A DNA stretch of 64,000 nucleotides. It comes from Rhizobiaceae bacterium (GTDB lineage Bacteria; Pseudomonadota; Alphaproteobacteria; Rhizobiales; Rhizobiaceae). Within the stretch, counting starts at the first letter, position 1. The number at the start of each line of letters is the position of its first letter. Shown piece after piece: positions 10,101-18,321 of the stretch. The notes below the pieces were generated by a model, which was given only the letters and a program-made list of their open reading frames with translations, was not told the origin of the DNA and searched no databases. The position numbers and the translations under genes are program-made. The stretch is from contig JAEPOG010000002.1 of NCBI GenBank assembly GCA_017643025.1, positions 598,501 to 662,500 on the forward strand, given 5' to 3'.

Positions 10101-10200
10101 GAGTCGTTGGTGCATGAATACTGATTTCCGGAGTCTAGTGGAGTCGATTTTCACGAAAACGGACTCTTGTGCACATGTAATCGGAGTCGAGTATAGTATA
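10101..10200 (-). promoter_or_regulatory. AT-rich promoter/leader of the small-protein pair with five GANTC sites
   Basis: A -10-like TATACT lies at 10195-10200 (minus strand). Between it and the coding start are GAGTC/GACTC sequences at 10101, 10131, 10141, 10162 and 10184. GANTC is the recognition site of the cell-cycle methylase CcrM in alphaproteobacteria; five in under 90 bp is far above the roughly one in 256 expected by chance. The tract is clearly richer in A/T than its surroundings. Confidence 0.45.
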
Positions 10201-10237
10201 TCGTGAAATGCTTATTTAAGAGATTGAGTGGCAGCTG

Positions 10238-10846
10238 TTAACCCAGCCGACCCACCATGAAAGCCACATGGGCCTCAATTTCGGCGCGCAGCCAGGCGCG
10301 GTCGGCGTCTCTCTCGGCGACCAGGTAGAGGTCGACCAATGTGCCCACGACGACGCCCATGAGGTGAAGCGCGGCGGGAGTAGCTTCGGCGCCGGGCGCG
10401 AAACGGGCGAGGAACGGCGCAAAGATCTCGGTCGTCACCCGGTCCTCGTTGGCCGACTGATCGGCGGCGACCGGCCGGATCAGGCGCATGGCGCGCAGCA
10501 AGCCTGCATGGGCGGGCACGGCTTCGGCCGCATCCAGATATCGGCCAAGCAAGGTGCGGGCGGCCAACTCGGCGTCGGCATTGGCCGGCAGCGCTTCAAG
10601 GGCCGCGTGGCATTCGGCGACGATGCGGCCGACGGTCTCGTCATAGGCTTGGAGCAGCAGCGCCTCGCGGTCGGCGAAATAGCGGTAGATGGTGCCCACG
10701 GCGACGCCGGTCTCGGCGGCGATGCGGGTGGTGGTCACCGCCTCCGGTCCTTCCGCCGCGACAACATGTTCGACGGCTGCCAGCAGGGCGGCGCGCGTCG
10801 CCTGGCCGCGCTTCCGGCGCGGCGTCACGATCGAACTCTCGCTCAT
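10238..10846 (-). CDS. TetR/AcrR-family transcriptional regulator
   Basis: The 202-residue protein has the TetR N-terminal helix-turn-helix: ATRAALLAAVEHVVAAEG, then TTTRIAAETGVAVGTIYRYF and ADREALLLQAY. The C-terminal two thirds is an Ala/Leu-rich helical ligand-binding and dimerisation domain. ATG 10846 (MSESSIVTPRRKRG) was chosen because a longer frame to 10984 would run across the operator and the start of the divergent gene. It lies 80 nt from the divergent beta-helix gene, with a perfect palindrome 4 nt upstream of its own start, so it probably represses itself and the beta-helix/cytochrome operon. The ligand is unknown. Confidence 0.9.
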   Translation of the reverse strand: MSESSIVTPRRKRGQATRAALLAAVEHVVAAEGPEAVTTTRIAAETGVAVGTIYRYFADREALLLQAYDETVGRIVAECHAALEALPANADAELAARTLLGRYLDAAEAVPAHAGLLRAMRLIRPVAADQSANEDRVTTEIFAPFLARFAPGAEATPAALHLMGVVVGTLVDLYLVAERDADRAWLRAEIEAHVAFMVGRLG

Positions 10847-10849
10847 AAG

Positions 10850-10862
10850 TGAAACTGTTTCA
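10850..10862. promoter_or_regulatory. Palindromic TetR operator candidate
   Basis: TGAAACTGTTTCA is a perfect palindrome with 6-bp arms around a central T. It sits just before the tetR start and 65 nt before the divergent beta-helix gene. Size and place fit a TetR-dimer operator controlling both genes. Confidence 0.6.
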
Positions 10863-10926
10863 TGTTTCTTGACTTCGGTCCAGCCGCGGCGCATCGTCGG
10901 CGCGCAATCGAAGGGAGGACGTGGCA

Positions 10927-12189
10927 ATGGCTCATTCGCCAGGCTTGTGGCAAGCCGGTTCGTTTCGCCGCGCGGCGGCATCACTCGCTGCTTTGGTCGT
11001 GTTCACCGGCATTGCCGGCGCCGCCGAACATCGCGTCGAGCCGGGCGAAGGCGCCAATGAACGGCTGATCGAAGCGCTGATCCTGGCGGAGCCCGGTGAC
11101 ACGGTTACGATCGCCGCCGGTCGCTACGAACTCACCGACGGGCTGTCGCTCGACGTGGACGAGGTGACGGTGCGGGGCGAGGGGACGGACCGGACGGTGC
11201 TTTCCTTCAAGGGGCAGACAGGCGCGGGCGAGGGACTGCTCGTCACCTCCGACAAGGTGGTGCTTGCCGATTTCGCGGTCGAGGACACCAAAGGCGACGG
11301 CATCAAGTCGAAGGGTTCGGACCAGATCACGTTCCGAAATCTCAGGGTCGAGTGGACGCGCGGCCCGCATGAGGAAAACGGCGCCTACGGCGTCTATCCG
11401 GTTTCGTCGAAGAACGTCCTCATCGACGGCGTGACGGTGCGCGGCGCTGCCGACGCCGGCATCTATGTCGGCCAGAGCGAGGACATCGTCGTGCGCAACT
11501 CGGTCGCCGAATACAATGTCGCCGGCATCGAGATCGAGAACTCATATCGGGCCGACGTGTACGGCAACCGTGCCGCCCACAACACCGGCGGCATCCTTGT
11601 GTTCGATCTGCCGGATCTGCCGGTGCAGGGCGGGCACGACATCCGCGTTTTCGACAACGAAATCGTCGACAACGACACGCCCAATTTCGCGCCAAAGGGC
11701 AACATCGTCGCGATCGTGCCGAAGGGCATGGGCGTGATGGTGATGGCGAACCGCAACGTGCACGTCTTCAACAACCGCTTCGACGGCAATGGCACGGCGC
11801 ATGTGCTGATCGCGGCCTATCCGAATGAATATGACGACGACAGCTACATGTTCGTGCCGCGCGGGGTCTATATCCACGGGAACGAATATGGCGAGGGCGG
11901 GTTCGAGCCGGACGGCGAGGTTGGCAAGATCATCACCGATGTCATCGGCGAACCGGTGCCCGACATCGTCTGGGACGGCGTGACGCGCATTCCCGAATAT
12001 TTCTCATGGGTGTCGGCCGAGAACCGCATCTACATCGAGGAAGACGAAGGCACGAGCTTCGCCAATCTGAAGATGATCTCGCAGATGCTGCTGCCCTGGG
12101 GCTGGTGGCCTTCGACCGACATCGCCGCGCATGCCGGCAGCCTGCCGGAGCCGGCGCCCGTGCAGCTGCCGCAAGATGGCGGGGCGTAA
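10927..12189 (+). CDS. Secreted parallel beta-helix protein (two-gene pair with diheme cytochrome)
   Basis: The 420-residue protein has a signal peptide (RRAAASLAALVVFTGIAGAAE) and then repeated right-handed beta-helix turns typified by KNVLIDGVTVRGAADAGIYV, EDIVVRNSVAEYNVAGIEI and NRNVHVFNNRF. It matches what I know of the TIGR03805 type, beta-helix proteins that regularly occur next to a TIGR03806/SO_2930-type protein, as here; the role of the pair is unknown. It probably acts in the periplasm. ATG 10927 is chosen because GGGAGGA ends 8-9 nt upstream; the GTG at 10921 is too close to it. The downstream cytochrome gene starts 15 nt later. Regulation is probably by the divergent TetR. Confidence 0.88.
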   Translation: MAHSPGLWQAGSFRRAAASLAALVVFTGIAGAAEHRVEPGEGANERLIEALILAEPGDTVTIAAGRYELTDGLSLDVDEVTVRGEGTDRTVLSFKGQTGAGEGLLVTSDKVVLADFAVEDTKGDGIKSKGSDQITFRNLRVEWTRGPHEENGAYGVYPVSSKNVLIDGVTVRGAADAGIYVGQSEDIVVRNSVAEYNVAGIEIENSYRADVYGNRAAHNTGGILVFDLPDLPVQGGHDIRVFDNEIVDNDTPNFAPKGNIVAIVPKGMGVMVMANRNVHVFNNRFDGNGTAHVLIAAYPNEYDDDSYMFVPRGVYIHGNEYGEGGFEPDGEVGKIITDVIGEPVPDIVWDGVTRIPEYFSWVSAENRIYIEEDEGTSFANLKMISQMLLPWGWWPSTDIAAHAGSLPEPAPVQLPQDGGA

Positions 12190-12204
12190 ATAGCGGCCCG
12201 ATTG

Positions 12205-13266
12205 ATGATTGATAGCCGGCTTATCAAAGGCGTATGGCTGGCTGGCGCATTCCTCCTTTCAGGAGCGCCCGCATATGCCGTATCCGCCGAGGCGATCCTC
12301 GCCGACAGGCCGCCGAAGCTTCTGTCTGAATTCGGCTTCTTTGCCGAGATGAAGGCGCAGGAACCGGCCGCGGGCGTCGTGCCGTTTTCGATCAACACAC
12401 CGCTGTTCTCCGACAAAGCGCTGAAATTCCGCTTCGTGCATGTACCCGAAGGCGAAGCCGCGCGGTTCGTCGCCGACGAGGCGTTCGAATTCCCGGTCGG
12501 TTCGGCGCTGATCAAGACCTTCGCTTTCCCGGCTGACTTCCGCGAGTCGGACAGGGATGTCCGGCTGATCGAGACACGGGTGTTGCTGCGCCATGAGGAT
12601 GGCTGGCAGGCATGGGCCTATGTCTGGAACGAGAAGCAGACCGAGGCCGAACTGAAGATCGCCGGCGCCAGGGTTGCGATCGAGACGGTGGACGAGAGCG
12701 GTGAGCCGTTCTCGATCGCCTATTCGGTGCCCAACAAGAACCAGTGCAAGGGCTGCCACGCGCTGGGCGACGAGATCGTGCCGCTGGGGCCCAAGGCGCG
12801 AAATCTGAACGGCGACTTCGCCTACCTCGATGGAAGCCGAAACCAGCTGGAATACTGGGTCGAACACGGAATGCTGGCGGGCGCGCCGCCGCTCACGGAA
12901 ACCGTAGCGGTGCCCGACTGGCGCGATGAAACGGCCGATCTCGACGCGCGGGCCCGCGCCTGGCTCGACGTCAACTGCGCCCACTGCCACCGGCGCGAAG
13001 GACCGGCGAGCAATTCCGGCCTGTTCCTGACCTGGGGCGAAGAGGATCGCCGCGCGCTCGGCATCATGAAACGCCCGGTGGCTGCCGGGAAGGGTTCAGG
13101 CGACCGCGAATTCGACATCAAGCCGGGCGATCCGGACGGCTCGATTCTGATCTACCGGGTCGACAGCACCGAACCCGGCATCATGATGCCCGAACTCGGC
13201 CGCACATTGGCCGATCCGGAAGCCGTGGCGCTGCTGCGCGAGTGGATATCCACACTGTCGCAATAA
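12205..13266 (+). CDS. SO_2930/HNE_0200-type diheme c-type cytochrome, periplasmic
   Basis: The 353-residue protein starts with a signal peptide (GVWLAGAFLLSGAPAYA) and carries two haem-attachment motifs, CKGCH at 181-185 and CAHCH at 258-262. The region before the first motif has a conserved PLFSDKALKFRFVHVP segment and is otherwise all-beta in appearance. The family is always found with, or fused to, the beta-helix partner. It is likely a periplasmic electron-transfer or redox protein; the substrate is not known. A TTG one codon before ATG 12205 is possible, and no strong ribosome-binding site is visible, consistent with coupling to the gene 15 nt upstream. It is the last gene of the accessory insertion. 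Confidence 0.88.
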   Translation: MIDSRLIKGVWLAGAFLLSGAPAYAVSAEAILADRPPKLLSEFGFFAEMKAQEPAAGVVPFSINTPLFSDKALKFRFVHVPEGEAARFVADEAFEFPVGSALIKTFAFPADFRESDRDVRLIETRVLLRHEDGWQAWAYVWNEKQTEAELKIAGARVAIETVDESGEPFSIAYSVPNKNQCKGCHALGDEIVPLGPKARNLNGDFAYLDGSRNQLEYWVEHGMLAGAPPLTETVAVPDWRDETADLDARARAWLDVNCAHCHRREGPASNSGLFLTWGEEDRRALGIMKRPVAAGKGSGDREFDIKPGDPDGSILIYRVDSTEPGIMMPELGRTLADPEAVALLREWISTLSQ

Positions 13267-13337
13267 TGTCCGGCCGGGAACGGCGTGTTAATCATGCGGC
13301 GAAAATCCCGCCCCGACGCCCTCAATTGCGCCCGGTT

Positions 13338-13367
13338 TTGACGGTTTTCGTAACATGCGCTCATATA
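13338..13367 (+). promoter_or_regulatory. Promoter of glmM
   Basis: TTGACG (13338-13343) and CATATA (13362-13367) are 18 nt apart; TATAAT two bases further on is an alternative -10. They lie about 75 nt before the chosen glmM start. The position excludes the longer in-frame start at 13355. Confidence 0.55.
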
Positions 13368-13441
13368 ATGTGATCCCGACGGACCGGGCGTATATGGCAA
13401 AAGGCGGGCGAGGGGATTTCGTGGGAAAAGCCAGCAAAGTC

Positions 13442-14794
13442 ATGAAGAAGAGCTATTTCGGCACGGACGGCATCCGGGGCAAGGCAAACAGCTATCCGAT
13501 GACCGCCGACGTCGCCATGAAGGTAGGCATGGCCGCCGGCGTGGCATTCCAGCGCGGCGACCATCGCCATCGCGTGGTGCTGGGCAAGGACACCAGGCTT
13601 TCGGGCTACATGATCGAGAACGCGATGGTCGCGGGCTTCTGCGCCGCGGGCATGGACGTGTTCCTGCTCGGTCCCGTGCCGACACCCGCTGTATCGATGC
13701 TTGCCCGGTCGTTGCGCGCCGATATCGGCGTGATGATCTCGGCCTCGCACAATCCGTTCCATGACAACGGCATCAAGCTGTTCGGACCTGACGGTTTCAA
13801 ACTGTCGGACGAAATCGAGACGCGCATCGAAGAACTGATCGACCAGGATCTGACGAAGTCGCTGGCTGCGCCGACCGCGCTCGGACGCGCCAAGCGCATC
13901 GACGGCGTCCACGACCGCTACATCGAATTCGCCAAGCGGACGCTGCCGCGCTCGATGTCGCTGTCGGGCATGCGCGTGGTTGTCGATTGCGCCAACGGCG
14001 CCGCCTACAAGGTCGCACCGGCAGCGCTTTGGGAACTTGGCGCCGAGGTCGTGGCGATCAACGACGAACCCAACGGCTTCAACATCAACGAGGAATGCGG
14101 CTCCACGCATCCGCTTGGCCTGTCGAAGAAGGTGCATGAAGTGCGCGCCGATATCGGCATCGCGCTCGACGGCGACGCGGACCGGGTGGTCATCGTCGAT
14201 GAGAACGGGTCGGTGATCGACGGCGACCAGATCATGGCGCTCATCGCGCAGAGCTGGCACGAGGCCAATCGGCTGGCCGGCGGCGGCGTTGTGGCGACGA
14301 TCATGTCAAACCTCGGTCTCGAGCGCTTCATGGCCGATCTGAAGCTCGGCCTGCACCGGACCAAGGTGGGCGACCGCTATGTGGTCGAGCACATGCGGGC
14401 GCATGGTTTCAATGTCGGCGGCGAGCAGTCCGGCCACATCGTCCTGTCGGATTTCTCGACCACGGGCGACGGGCTTCTTGCGGCGCTACAGGTGCTGGCC
14501 TGCATCAAGCGCGAAGACCGCCCGGCGAGCGAGGTTTGCCGCAAGTTCGAGCCCGTGCCGCAGCTCCTGAAGAACGTGCGCTTTGCCGGTGGCGCGCCGC
14601 TGGAAAGCGCGTCGGTCAAGGCGATCATCGAGGATGCGCGCGGCCGCCTCGGCGACAGCGGCAGGCTCGTGATCAGGCCGTCGGGCACGGAACCGCTGAT
14701 CCGCGTGATGGCAGAATCGGACGACAAGGCGCTGATCGAGCAGGTGGTCGAGGATATTGTCGGCGTAATCTCAGAGACGCGCACTGCCGCCTGA
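13442..14794 (+). CDS. glmM: Phosphoglucosamine mutase GlmM
   Basis: GlmM converts glucosamine-6-phosphate to glucosamine-1-phosphate, the second step to UDP-GlcNAc for peptidoglycan and lipopolysaccharide. The 450-residue protein starts [16 protein letters not shown], typical of the family. The phosphoserine loop is [12 protein letters not shown] with the active serine at residue 102, the same number as in E. coli. The metal loop is ALDGDADRV, the sugar-binding loop GGEQSGH and the phosphate-binding loop [12 protein letters not shown]. The reading frame is open upstream to 13355, but that part overlaps the promoter. In relatives the gene follows ftsH; here it has its own promoter and a strong terminator. 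Confidence 0.98.
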   Translation: MKKSYFGTDGIRGKANSYPMTADVAMKVGMAAGVAFQRGDHRHRVVLGKDTRLSGYMIENAMVAGFCAAGMDVFLLGPVPTPAVSMLARSLRADIGVMISASHNPFHDNGIKLFGPDGFKLSDEIETRIEELIDQDLTKSLAAPTALGRAKRIDGVHDRYIEFAKRTLPRSMSLSGMRVVVDCANGAAYKVAPAALWELGAEVVAINDEPNGFNINEECGSTHPLGLSKKVHEVRADIGIALDGDADRVVIVDENGSVIDGDQIMALIAQSWHEANRLAGGGVVATIMSNLGLERFMADLKLGLHRTKVGDRYVVEHMRAHGFNVGGEQSGHIVLSDFSTTGDGLLAALQVLACIKREDRPASEVCRKFEPVPQLLKNVRFAGGAPLESASVKAIIEDARGRLGDSGRLVIRPSGTEPLIRVMAESDDKALIEQVVEDIVGVISETRTAA

Positions 14795-14817
14795 TTCGGG
14801 TTGCCTTCGTTGAACAG

Positions 14818-14846
14818 AAAAAGGCCCGCTTCTGGCGGGCCTTTTT
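14818..14846 (+). terminator. Intrinsic terminator after glmM
   Basis: A perfect stem AAAAAGGCCCGC/GCGGGCCTTTTT with a 5-nt loop and a T-run lies 23 nt after the glmM stop. The flanking A-tract makes it potentially active in both directions. Confidence 0.92.
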
Positions 14847-14905
14847 GTGCCGTTCACCCGGCGGTTGCATAAAATTGCATGCGTAATCGTGGTAAAGAAT
14901 TAGGG

Positions 14906-14920
14906 TTAAGCGACCCTTAA
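14906..14920 (+). promoter_or_regulatory. CtrA-type box (TTAA-N7-TTAA)
   Basis: TTAA-GCGACCC-TTAA matches the CtrA consensus exactly and lies about 73 nt before the start of the first porin-like gene. It is also part of a 7-bp inverted repeat, GGTTAAG/CTTAACC. CtrA is the cell-cycle master regulator of alphaproteobacteria. Confidence 0.5.
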
Positions 14921-14992
14921 CCTTTGGCTGACAAGGTGGCCGCCGAGTTCAATAGAACCGGCTGTCGCCGGGCCAACCAAGGGTCGCTACCT

Positions 14993-15847
14993 ATGCTGAG
15001 ATTTGCGAAACCGGTGATGCTGGGCGCAGCACTTGTGGCCGGCATGGCCGCTCCGGCCTTCGCCGCCGACATCTATGAACCGCCGATCGTCGAGGCGCCG
15101 CCGATCTATAACGATCCGATCCCGGTCGAGACGTCCGTTGGCGGATGGTACCTGCGCGGCGACATCGACTATCACTTTTCGACATTCCGCGGCGGCAACT
15201 ACATCACCTACGGCACGCCGGGCGGGCTCGGTGCATTCGACTTCGGCAATCTGCGCGGCTCCTATTCGGTTGGCGCCGGCGTCGGCTACAAGTTCAACCG
15301 CTGGTTCCGCGCCGATTTGACGGCCGACTACTTCTTCCGCTCGACCTTCACGGGCCAGACCTCGGGCGTTTGCCCCGGCGGCGGTGCATGTACTTCGGTC
15401 GACACTTCGGCATACAGCGCTATCGTCGCCATGGCCAACGTCTATGTCGATCTCGGCACCTGGCACAAGATCACGCCCTATGTCGGCGCGGGCTTCGGCG
15501 GTGCGCGCATCCAGTGGGACGATCTGCGCAACACGGTCGGCGGCACCACAACCGTCCACACCGGTGTGACGAGCTGGCGCTTCGCCTGGGCGCTCATGGC
15601 CGGCGCGTCCTACTGCATCAATCCGAAATGGGCTGTCGACGTCGGCTACCGCTACATGCGGGTTCAGGGCGGGCGGATGTTCGAATACGCTCCGCAGGCC
15701 GGCCCCGGTTTCGACTTCGGCCTCAACGTGCATGAAGCGCGGGCGGGTGTCCGTTACGCCTTCGGCGGCAGCGGCCATGCAGGCTGCGCGAAGGAGCCGG
15801 AGTTCATCCCCTACGAGCCCGAGCCGTACCCGATCGTCTACAAATAG
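14993..15847 (+). CDS. Outer-membrane beta-barrel protein (Omp25/31-like)
   Basis: The 284-residue protein has a signal peptide ending PAFAAD (cleavage after about residue 23) and alternating aromatic/polar strands such as GWYLRGDIDYHFSTF, SVGAGVGYKFNRWFRADL and YVGAGFGGARIQW, typical of an eight-strand porin-like barrel of rhizobia and Brucella. ATG 14993 gives the proper signal peptide; AAGGGT is upstream. A two-cysteine loop (CPGGGAC) suggests a surface disulphide. It does not end in an aromatic residue but in a charged EPEPYPIVYK tail. A paralogue follows at 16038 with the same GWYLRGDI motif. Upstream is an exact CtrA-type box; a terminator follows. Confidence 0.88.
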   Translation: MLRFAKPVMLGAALVAGMAAPAFAADIYEPPIVEAPPIYNDPIPVETSVGGWYLRGDIDYHFSTFRGGNYITYGTPGGLGAFDFGNLRGSYSVGAGVGYKFNRWFRADLTADYFFRSTFTGQTSGVCPGGGACTSVDTSAYSAIVAMANVYVDLGTWHKITPYVGAGFGGARIQWDDLRNTVGGTTTVHTGVTSWRFAWALMAGASYCINPKWAVDVGYRYMRVQGGRMFEYAPQAGPGFDFGLNVHEARAGVRYAFGGSGHAGCAKEPEFIPYEPEPYPIVYK

Positions 15848-15864
15848 ACATCCGGACGCCAATC

Positions 15865-15896
15865 AAGCCGCCCCGCTGAAAGGCCGGGCGGCTTTT
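15865..15896 (+). terminator. Intrinsic terminator after the first barrel gene
   Basis: AAGCCGCCC pairs with GGGCGGCTT (15886-15894) across a 12-nt loop, followed by TTCTTT. It lies 18 nt after the stop. Confidence 0.82.
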
Positions 15897-15947
15897 CTTT
15901 GTGTCCCGCGGCGGTCCTGAAGCGTGCTGAGCAAGGATCTGTTAGCC

Positions 15948-15975
15948 TTAACCGGCACTTAACCACTATGGTTAA
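15948..15975 (+). promoter_or_regulatory. CtrA-type boxes before the second barrel gene
   Basis: TTAA-CCGGCAC-TTAA (15948-15962) is an exact TTAA-N7-TTAA match; a third TTAA at 15972-15975 follows after 9 nt and makes a TTAACC/GGTTAA inverted repeat. The barrel gene starts 62 nt downstream. The same motif is upstream of the paralogue. Confidence 0.5.
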
Positions 15976-16037
15976 CAATACACTCCGATAGACGGCGAAT
16001 TCACATTCGACCGCCGGCGTCCTCGGAGTTTTGCATC

Positions 16038-16895
16038 ATGCGCCTTCACCTCCGCCTTTTCGCAACCGCCTCGCTGATGGCGCTCGCCCCGGCGCTGCCG
16101 GCCACGGCCGCCGACTACGATCCGCCCATGGTGGTCGAAAGCGATCTCGGTCCCATCGAGGACTATGTGCCGGTGGAAATCGGCAGCGGCTGGTACCTGC
16201 GCGGCGACATAGGCTACGCATTCACGACCACGGCCGACGGCGCCTTCAACTATCAGACCTACAATATCGGCACCGGGGTCTACGGATCGGGCACCTACGA
16301 TTCGACGACCGTCACCGGCGGCATCTCCTACGGAATCGGCTTCGGTTACGCCTTCACCGATATGCTCAGGGCCGACCTGACAGCCGAGCGCTTCAACATC
16401 CGCTTCAACGGCGTGCGCACCAGCGCCCAGCCCTGCGCCGGACAGCCGGTCGGCACCACCTGCCGGACGACCGATACCGCCACGATGTACGGCACCTCCG
16501 TCATGGCCAACGGCTATGTCGATCTCGGTACTTTTGCCGGCTTCACTCCGTATGTGGGCGCGGGCGCCGGTCTTACCCACGTGACCTGGAGCACGATATC
16601 CAACGCCAATGCCTGCATGCCTGGCGTCGGCGTTTGCGCCGCCGCCACGGCAGCGACTACGAACCCCGGCCAGACTTCCTGGCGCTTCTCCTATGCCGCG
16701 ATGGCCGGCCTGGCTTACGACATTAACGACAGCCTGAAGTTCAGCGTTGGCTACAAGTATCGCAAGATCAACGGCGGCCCGATGTACGGGTTCAACGCCG
16801 CCGACACAGCCGCTGGCGCTTCCGGCGTACAGGGCACGGACCCCGGCTTTACGCAGCACGAGGTCAAGCTGGGACTGCGTTACGAGATCTGGTGA
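16038..16895 (+). CDS. Outer-membrane beta-barrel protein, paralogue of the preceding gene
   Basis: The 285-residue protein has a signal peptide (LFATASLMALAPALPATAAD) and porin-like strands including GSGWYLRGDIGYAFTT, GISYGIGFGYAFTDMLRADL, VDLGTFAGFTPYVGAGAGL and SVGYKYRKINGG. It ends LGLRYEIW, the aromatic C-terminus recognised by the BAM complex. One external loop holds a cysteine pair (CAGQPVGTTC) and another CMPGVGVC. It shares GWYLRGDI and the SWRF...MAGA/LAY segment with the gene at 14993, so the two arose by duplication. CGGAG about 10 nt before ATG is the ribosome-binding site. CtrA-type boxes precede it and a terminator follows. Confidence 0.88.
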   Translation: MRLHLRLFATASLMALAPALPATAADYDPPMVVESDLGPIEDYVPVEIGSGWYLRGDIGYAFTTTADGAFNYQTYNIGTGVYGSGTYDSTTVTGGISYGIGFGYAFTDMLRADLTAERFNIRFNGVRTSAQPCAGQPVGTTCRTTDTATMYGTSVMANGYVDLGTFAGFTPYVGAGAGLTHVTWSTISNANACMPGVGVCAAATAATTNPGQTSWRFSYAAMAGLAYDINDSLKFSVGYKYRKINGGPMYGFNAADTAAGASGVQGTDPGFTQHEVKLGLRYEIW

Positions 16896-16926
16896 TTTCA
16901 TTCGGACTGGGACCCGAACGGACAAT

Positions 16927-16954
16927 TGGCGGGCACGGGAGGCCCGCCATTTTT
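16927..16954 (+). terminator. Intrinsic terminator after the second barrel gene
   Basis: TGGCGGGC pairs with GCCCGCCA across a 7-nt loop, followed by TTTTT. It separates the porin gene from the serC leader. Confidence 0.85.
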
Positions 16955-17026
16955 CGTTTGAGGTCGTCCGCGCCTCACCTTGAATGATCGCCCTTGACCG
17001 GCTGACCGCAAAGCAGTAACGCCATC

Positions 17027-17080
17027 CGTGGGCCACCCCTCCCCAACGAGGGGCGCGCTATCTGAGAGGATAGAACCACG
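17027..17080 (+). ncRNA. serC-type leader RNA (cis-regulatory element)
   Basis: Directly before serC, CGTGG (17027-17031) can pair with CCACG (17076-17080). The enclosed sequence forms two perfect hairpins: CCCCTC/GAGGGG (17036-17053) and CTATC/GATAG (17058-17073). This makes a three-way junction that ends at the base before ATG. The second loop is TGAGAG, next to GGA, so the Shine-Dalgarno sequence is within the structure. Position and form fit the serC RNA motif described upstream of serC in alphaproteobacteria; its ligand or trigger is not established. Folding would hide the ribosome-binding site and so could control serC translation. Confidence 0.78.
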
Positions 17081-18256
17081 ATGACGAACCTTTCCAAGCC
17101 CGGACTCCGTCCGGCAAATCCCAATTTCTCTTCCGGTCCCTGCTCGAAACGCCCCGGCTGGTCGCTTGAGGCGCTGTCGGATGCTGCCCTTGGCCGCTCA
17201 CACAGGGCGAAAATCGGAAAGAACAAACTTCAGCTAGCGATCGACCTGACGCGCGAGGTGCTGCAGGTGCCCGACAGCCACCTGATCGGCATCGTGCCGG
17301 CGTCCGACACCGGTGCGGTGGAGATGGCGCTCTGGTCGCTGCTGGGCGAGCGCGGCGTCGACATGGTTGCCTGGGAGAGCTTCGGCTCCGGCTGGGTGAC
17401 CGATGTGGTCAAACAGCTGAAGCTTGCCGACGCGCGGACGATCGAAGCGCCCTATGGCCAGTTGCCTGACCTTGCAGGTATCGACTTCGACCGCGACGTG
17501 GTGTTCACCTGGAACGGCACGACTTCCGGCGTGCGGGTGCCCAACGGCGATTTCATCCCTGCGAACCGCAAGGGCCTGACCATCTGTGACGCCACCTCGG
17601 CGGCATTTGCACAGAGGCTCGATTTCGACAAGCTCGATGTGGTCACCTTCTCCTGGCAGAAGGTACTGGGCGGCGAGGCCGCACACGGCATGCTGATCCT
17701 CGGGCCGCGCGCCGTTGAAAGGCTGGAAAGCTACAAGCCGGCCTGGCCGCTGCCGAAGATCTTCCGCCTGACCAAGGGCGGCAAGCTGATCGAGGGCATC
17801 TTCAAGGGCGAGACGATCAACACGCCATCGATGCTGGCGGTGGAGGACTATCTCGACGCGCTCGGCTGGGCGAAGGAGATCGGCGGGCTCGACGCGCTGG
17901 TCGCGCGGGCCGACGCGAACGCGGCCGTCATCGACGGCTTCGTGCGGGCATCGGGTTGGCTCGGCCATCTGGCTGCCGATCCCGCGACGCGTTCCAACAC
18001 GTCAGTGTGCCTTTCGATCGTCGATCCCGATATCGCAGCACTCGACGGCGAGGCACAGGCTGCATTCGCCAAGGGGCTGGTGTCGATCCTCGACAGGGAG
18101 GGCGTCGCCTATGACATCGGCGCCTATCGCGATGCCCCGCCAGGTCTTCGCATCTGGTGCGGCGCCACGGTCGAGACTTCCGACCTGGAAGCGCTGATGC
18201 CTTGGCTCGACTGGGCCTTCGCAACGCAGAAGGCATCGCTGAAGGCGGCTGCCTGA
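17081..18256 (+). CDS. serC: Phosphoserine aminotransferase SerC
   Basis: SerC transfers the amino group from glutamate to 3-phosphohydroxypyruvate, making O-phosphoserine; it also serves pyridoxal phosphate synthesis. The 391-residue protein starts [20 protein letters not shown] and belongs to the long alphaproteobacterial subtype. The pyridoxal-phosphate lysine is in [16 protein letters not shown] (K194), with [19 protein letters not shown] earlier forming part of the cofactor pocket. The gene starts immediately after a structured leader and is followed after 65 nt by serA, so the two form the serine operon. Confidence 0.97.
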   Translation: MTNLSKPGLRPANPNFSSGPCSKRPGWSLEALSDAALGRSHRAKIGKNKLQLAIDLTREVLQVPDSHLIGIVPASDTGAVEMALWSLLGERGVDMVAWESFGSGWVTDVVKQLKLADARTIEAPYGQLPDLAGIDFDRDVVFTWNGTTSGVRVPNGDFIPANRKGLTICDATSAAFAQRLDFDKLDVVTFSWQKVLGGEAAHGMLILGPRAVERLESYKPAWPLPKIFRLTKGGKLIEGIFKGETINTPSMLAVEDYLDALGWAKEIGGLDALVARADANAAVIDGFVRASGWLGHLAADPATRSNTSVCLSIVDPDIAALDGEAQAAFAKGLVSILDREGVAYDIGAYRDAPPGLRIWCGATVETSDLEALMPWLDWAFATQKASLKAAA

Positions 18257-18321
18257 ACCTTTTCGGCCGCCCGCGCGGCGGCCGTTTCCCATCCCGAACG
18301 ACCTATCCCAAGGAGGCCTTC

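Noticed and set aside
3588..13266. Insertion sequence or prophage remnant in the accessory region
   Set aside because: No transposase, integrase, terminal inverted repeats or phage structural genes could be recognised.
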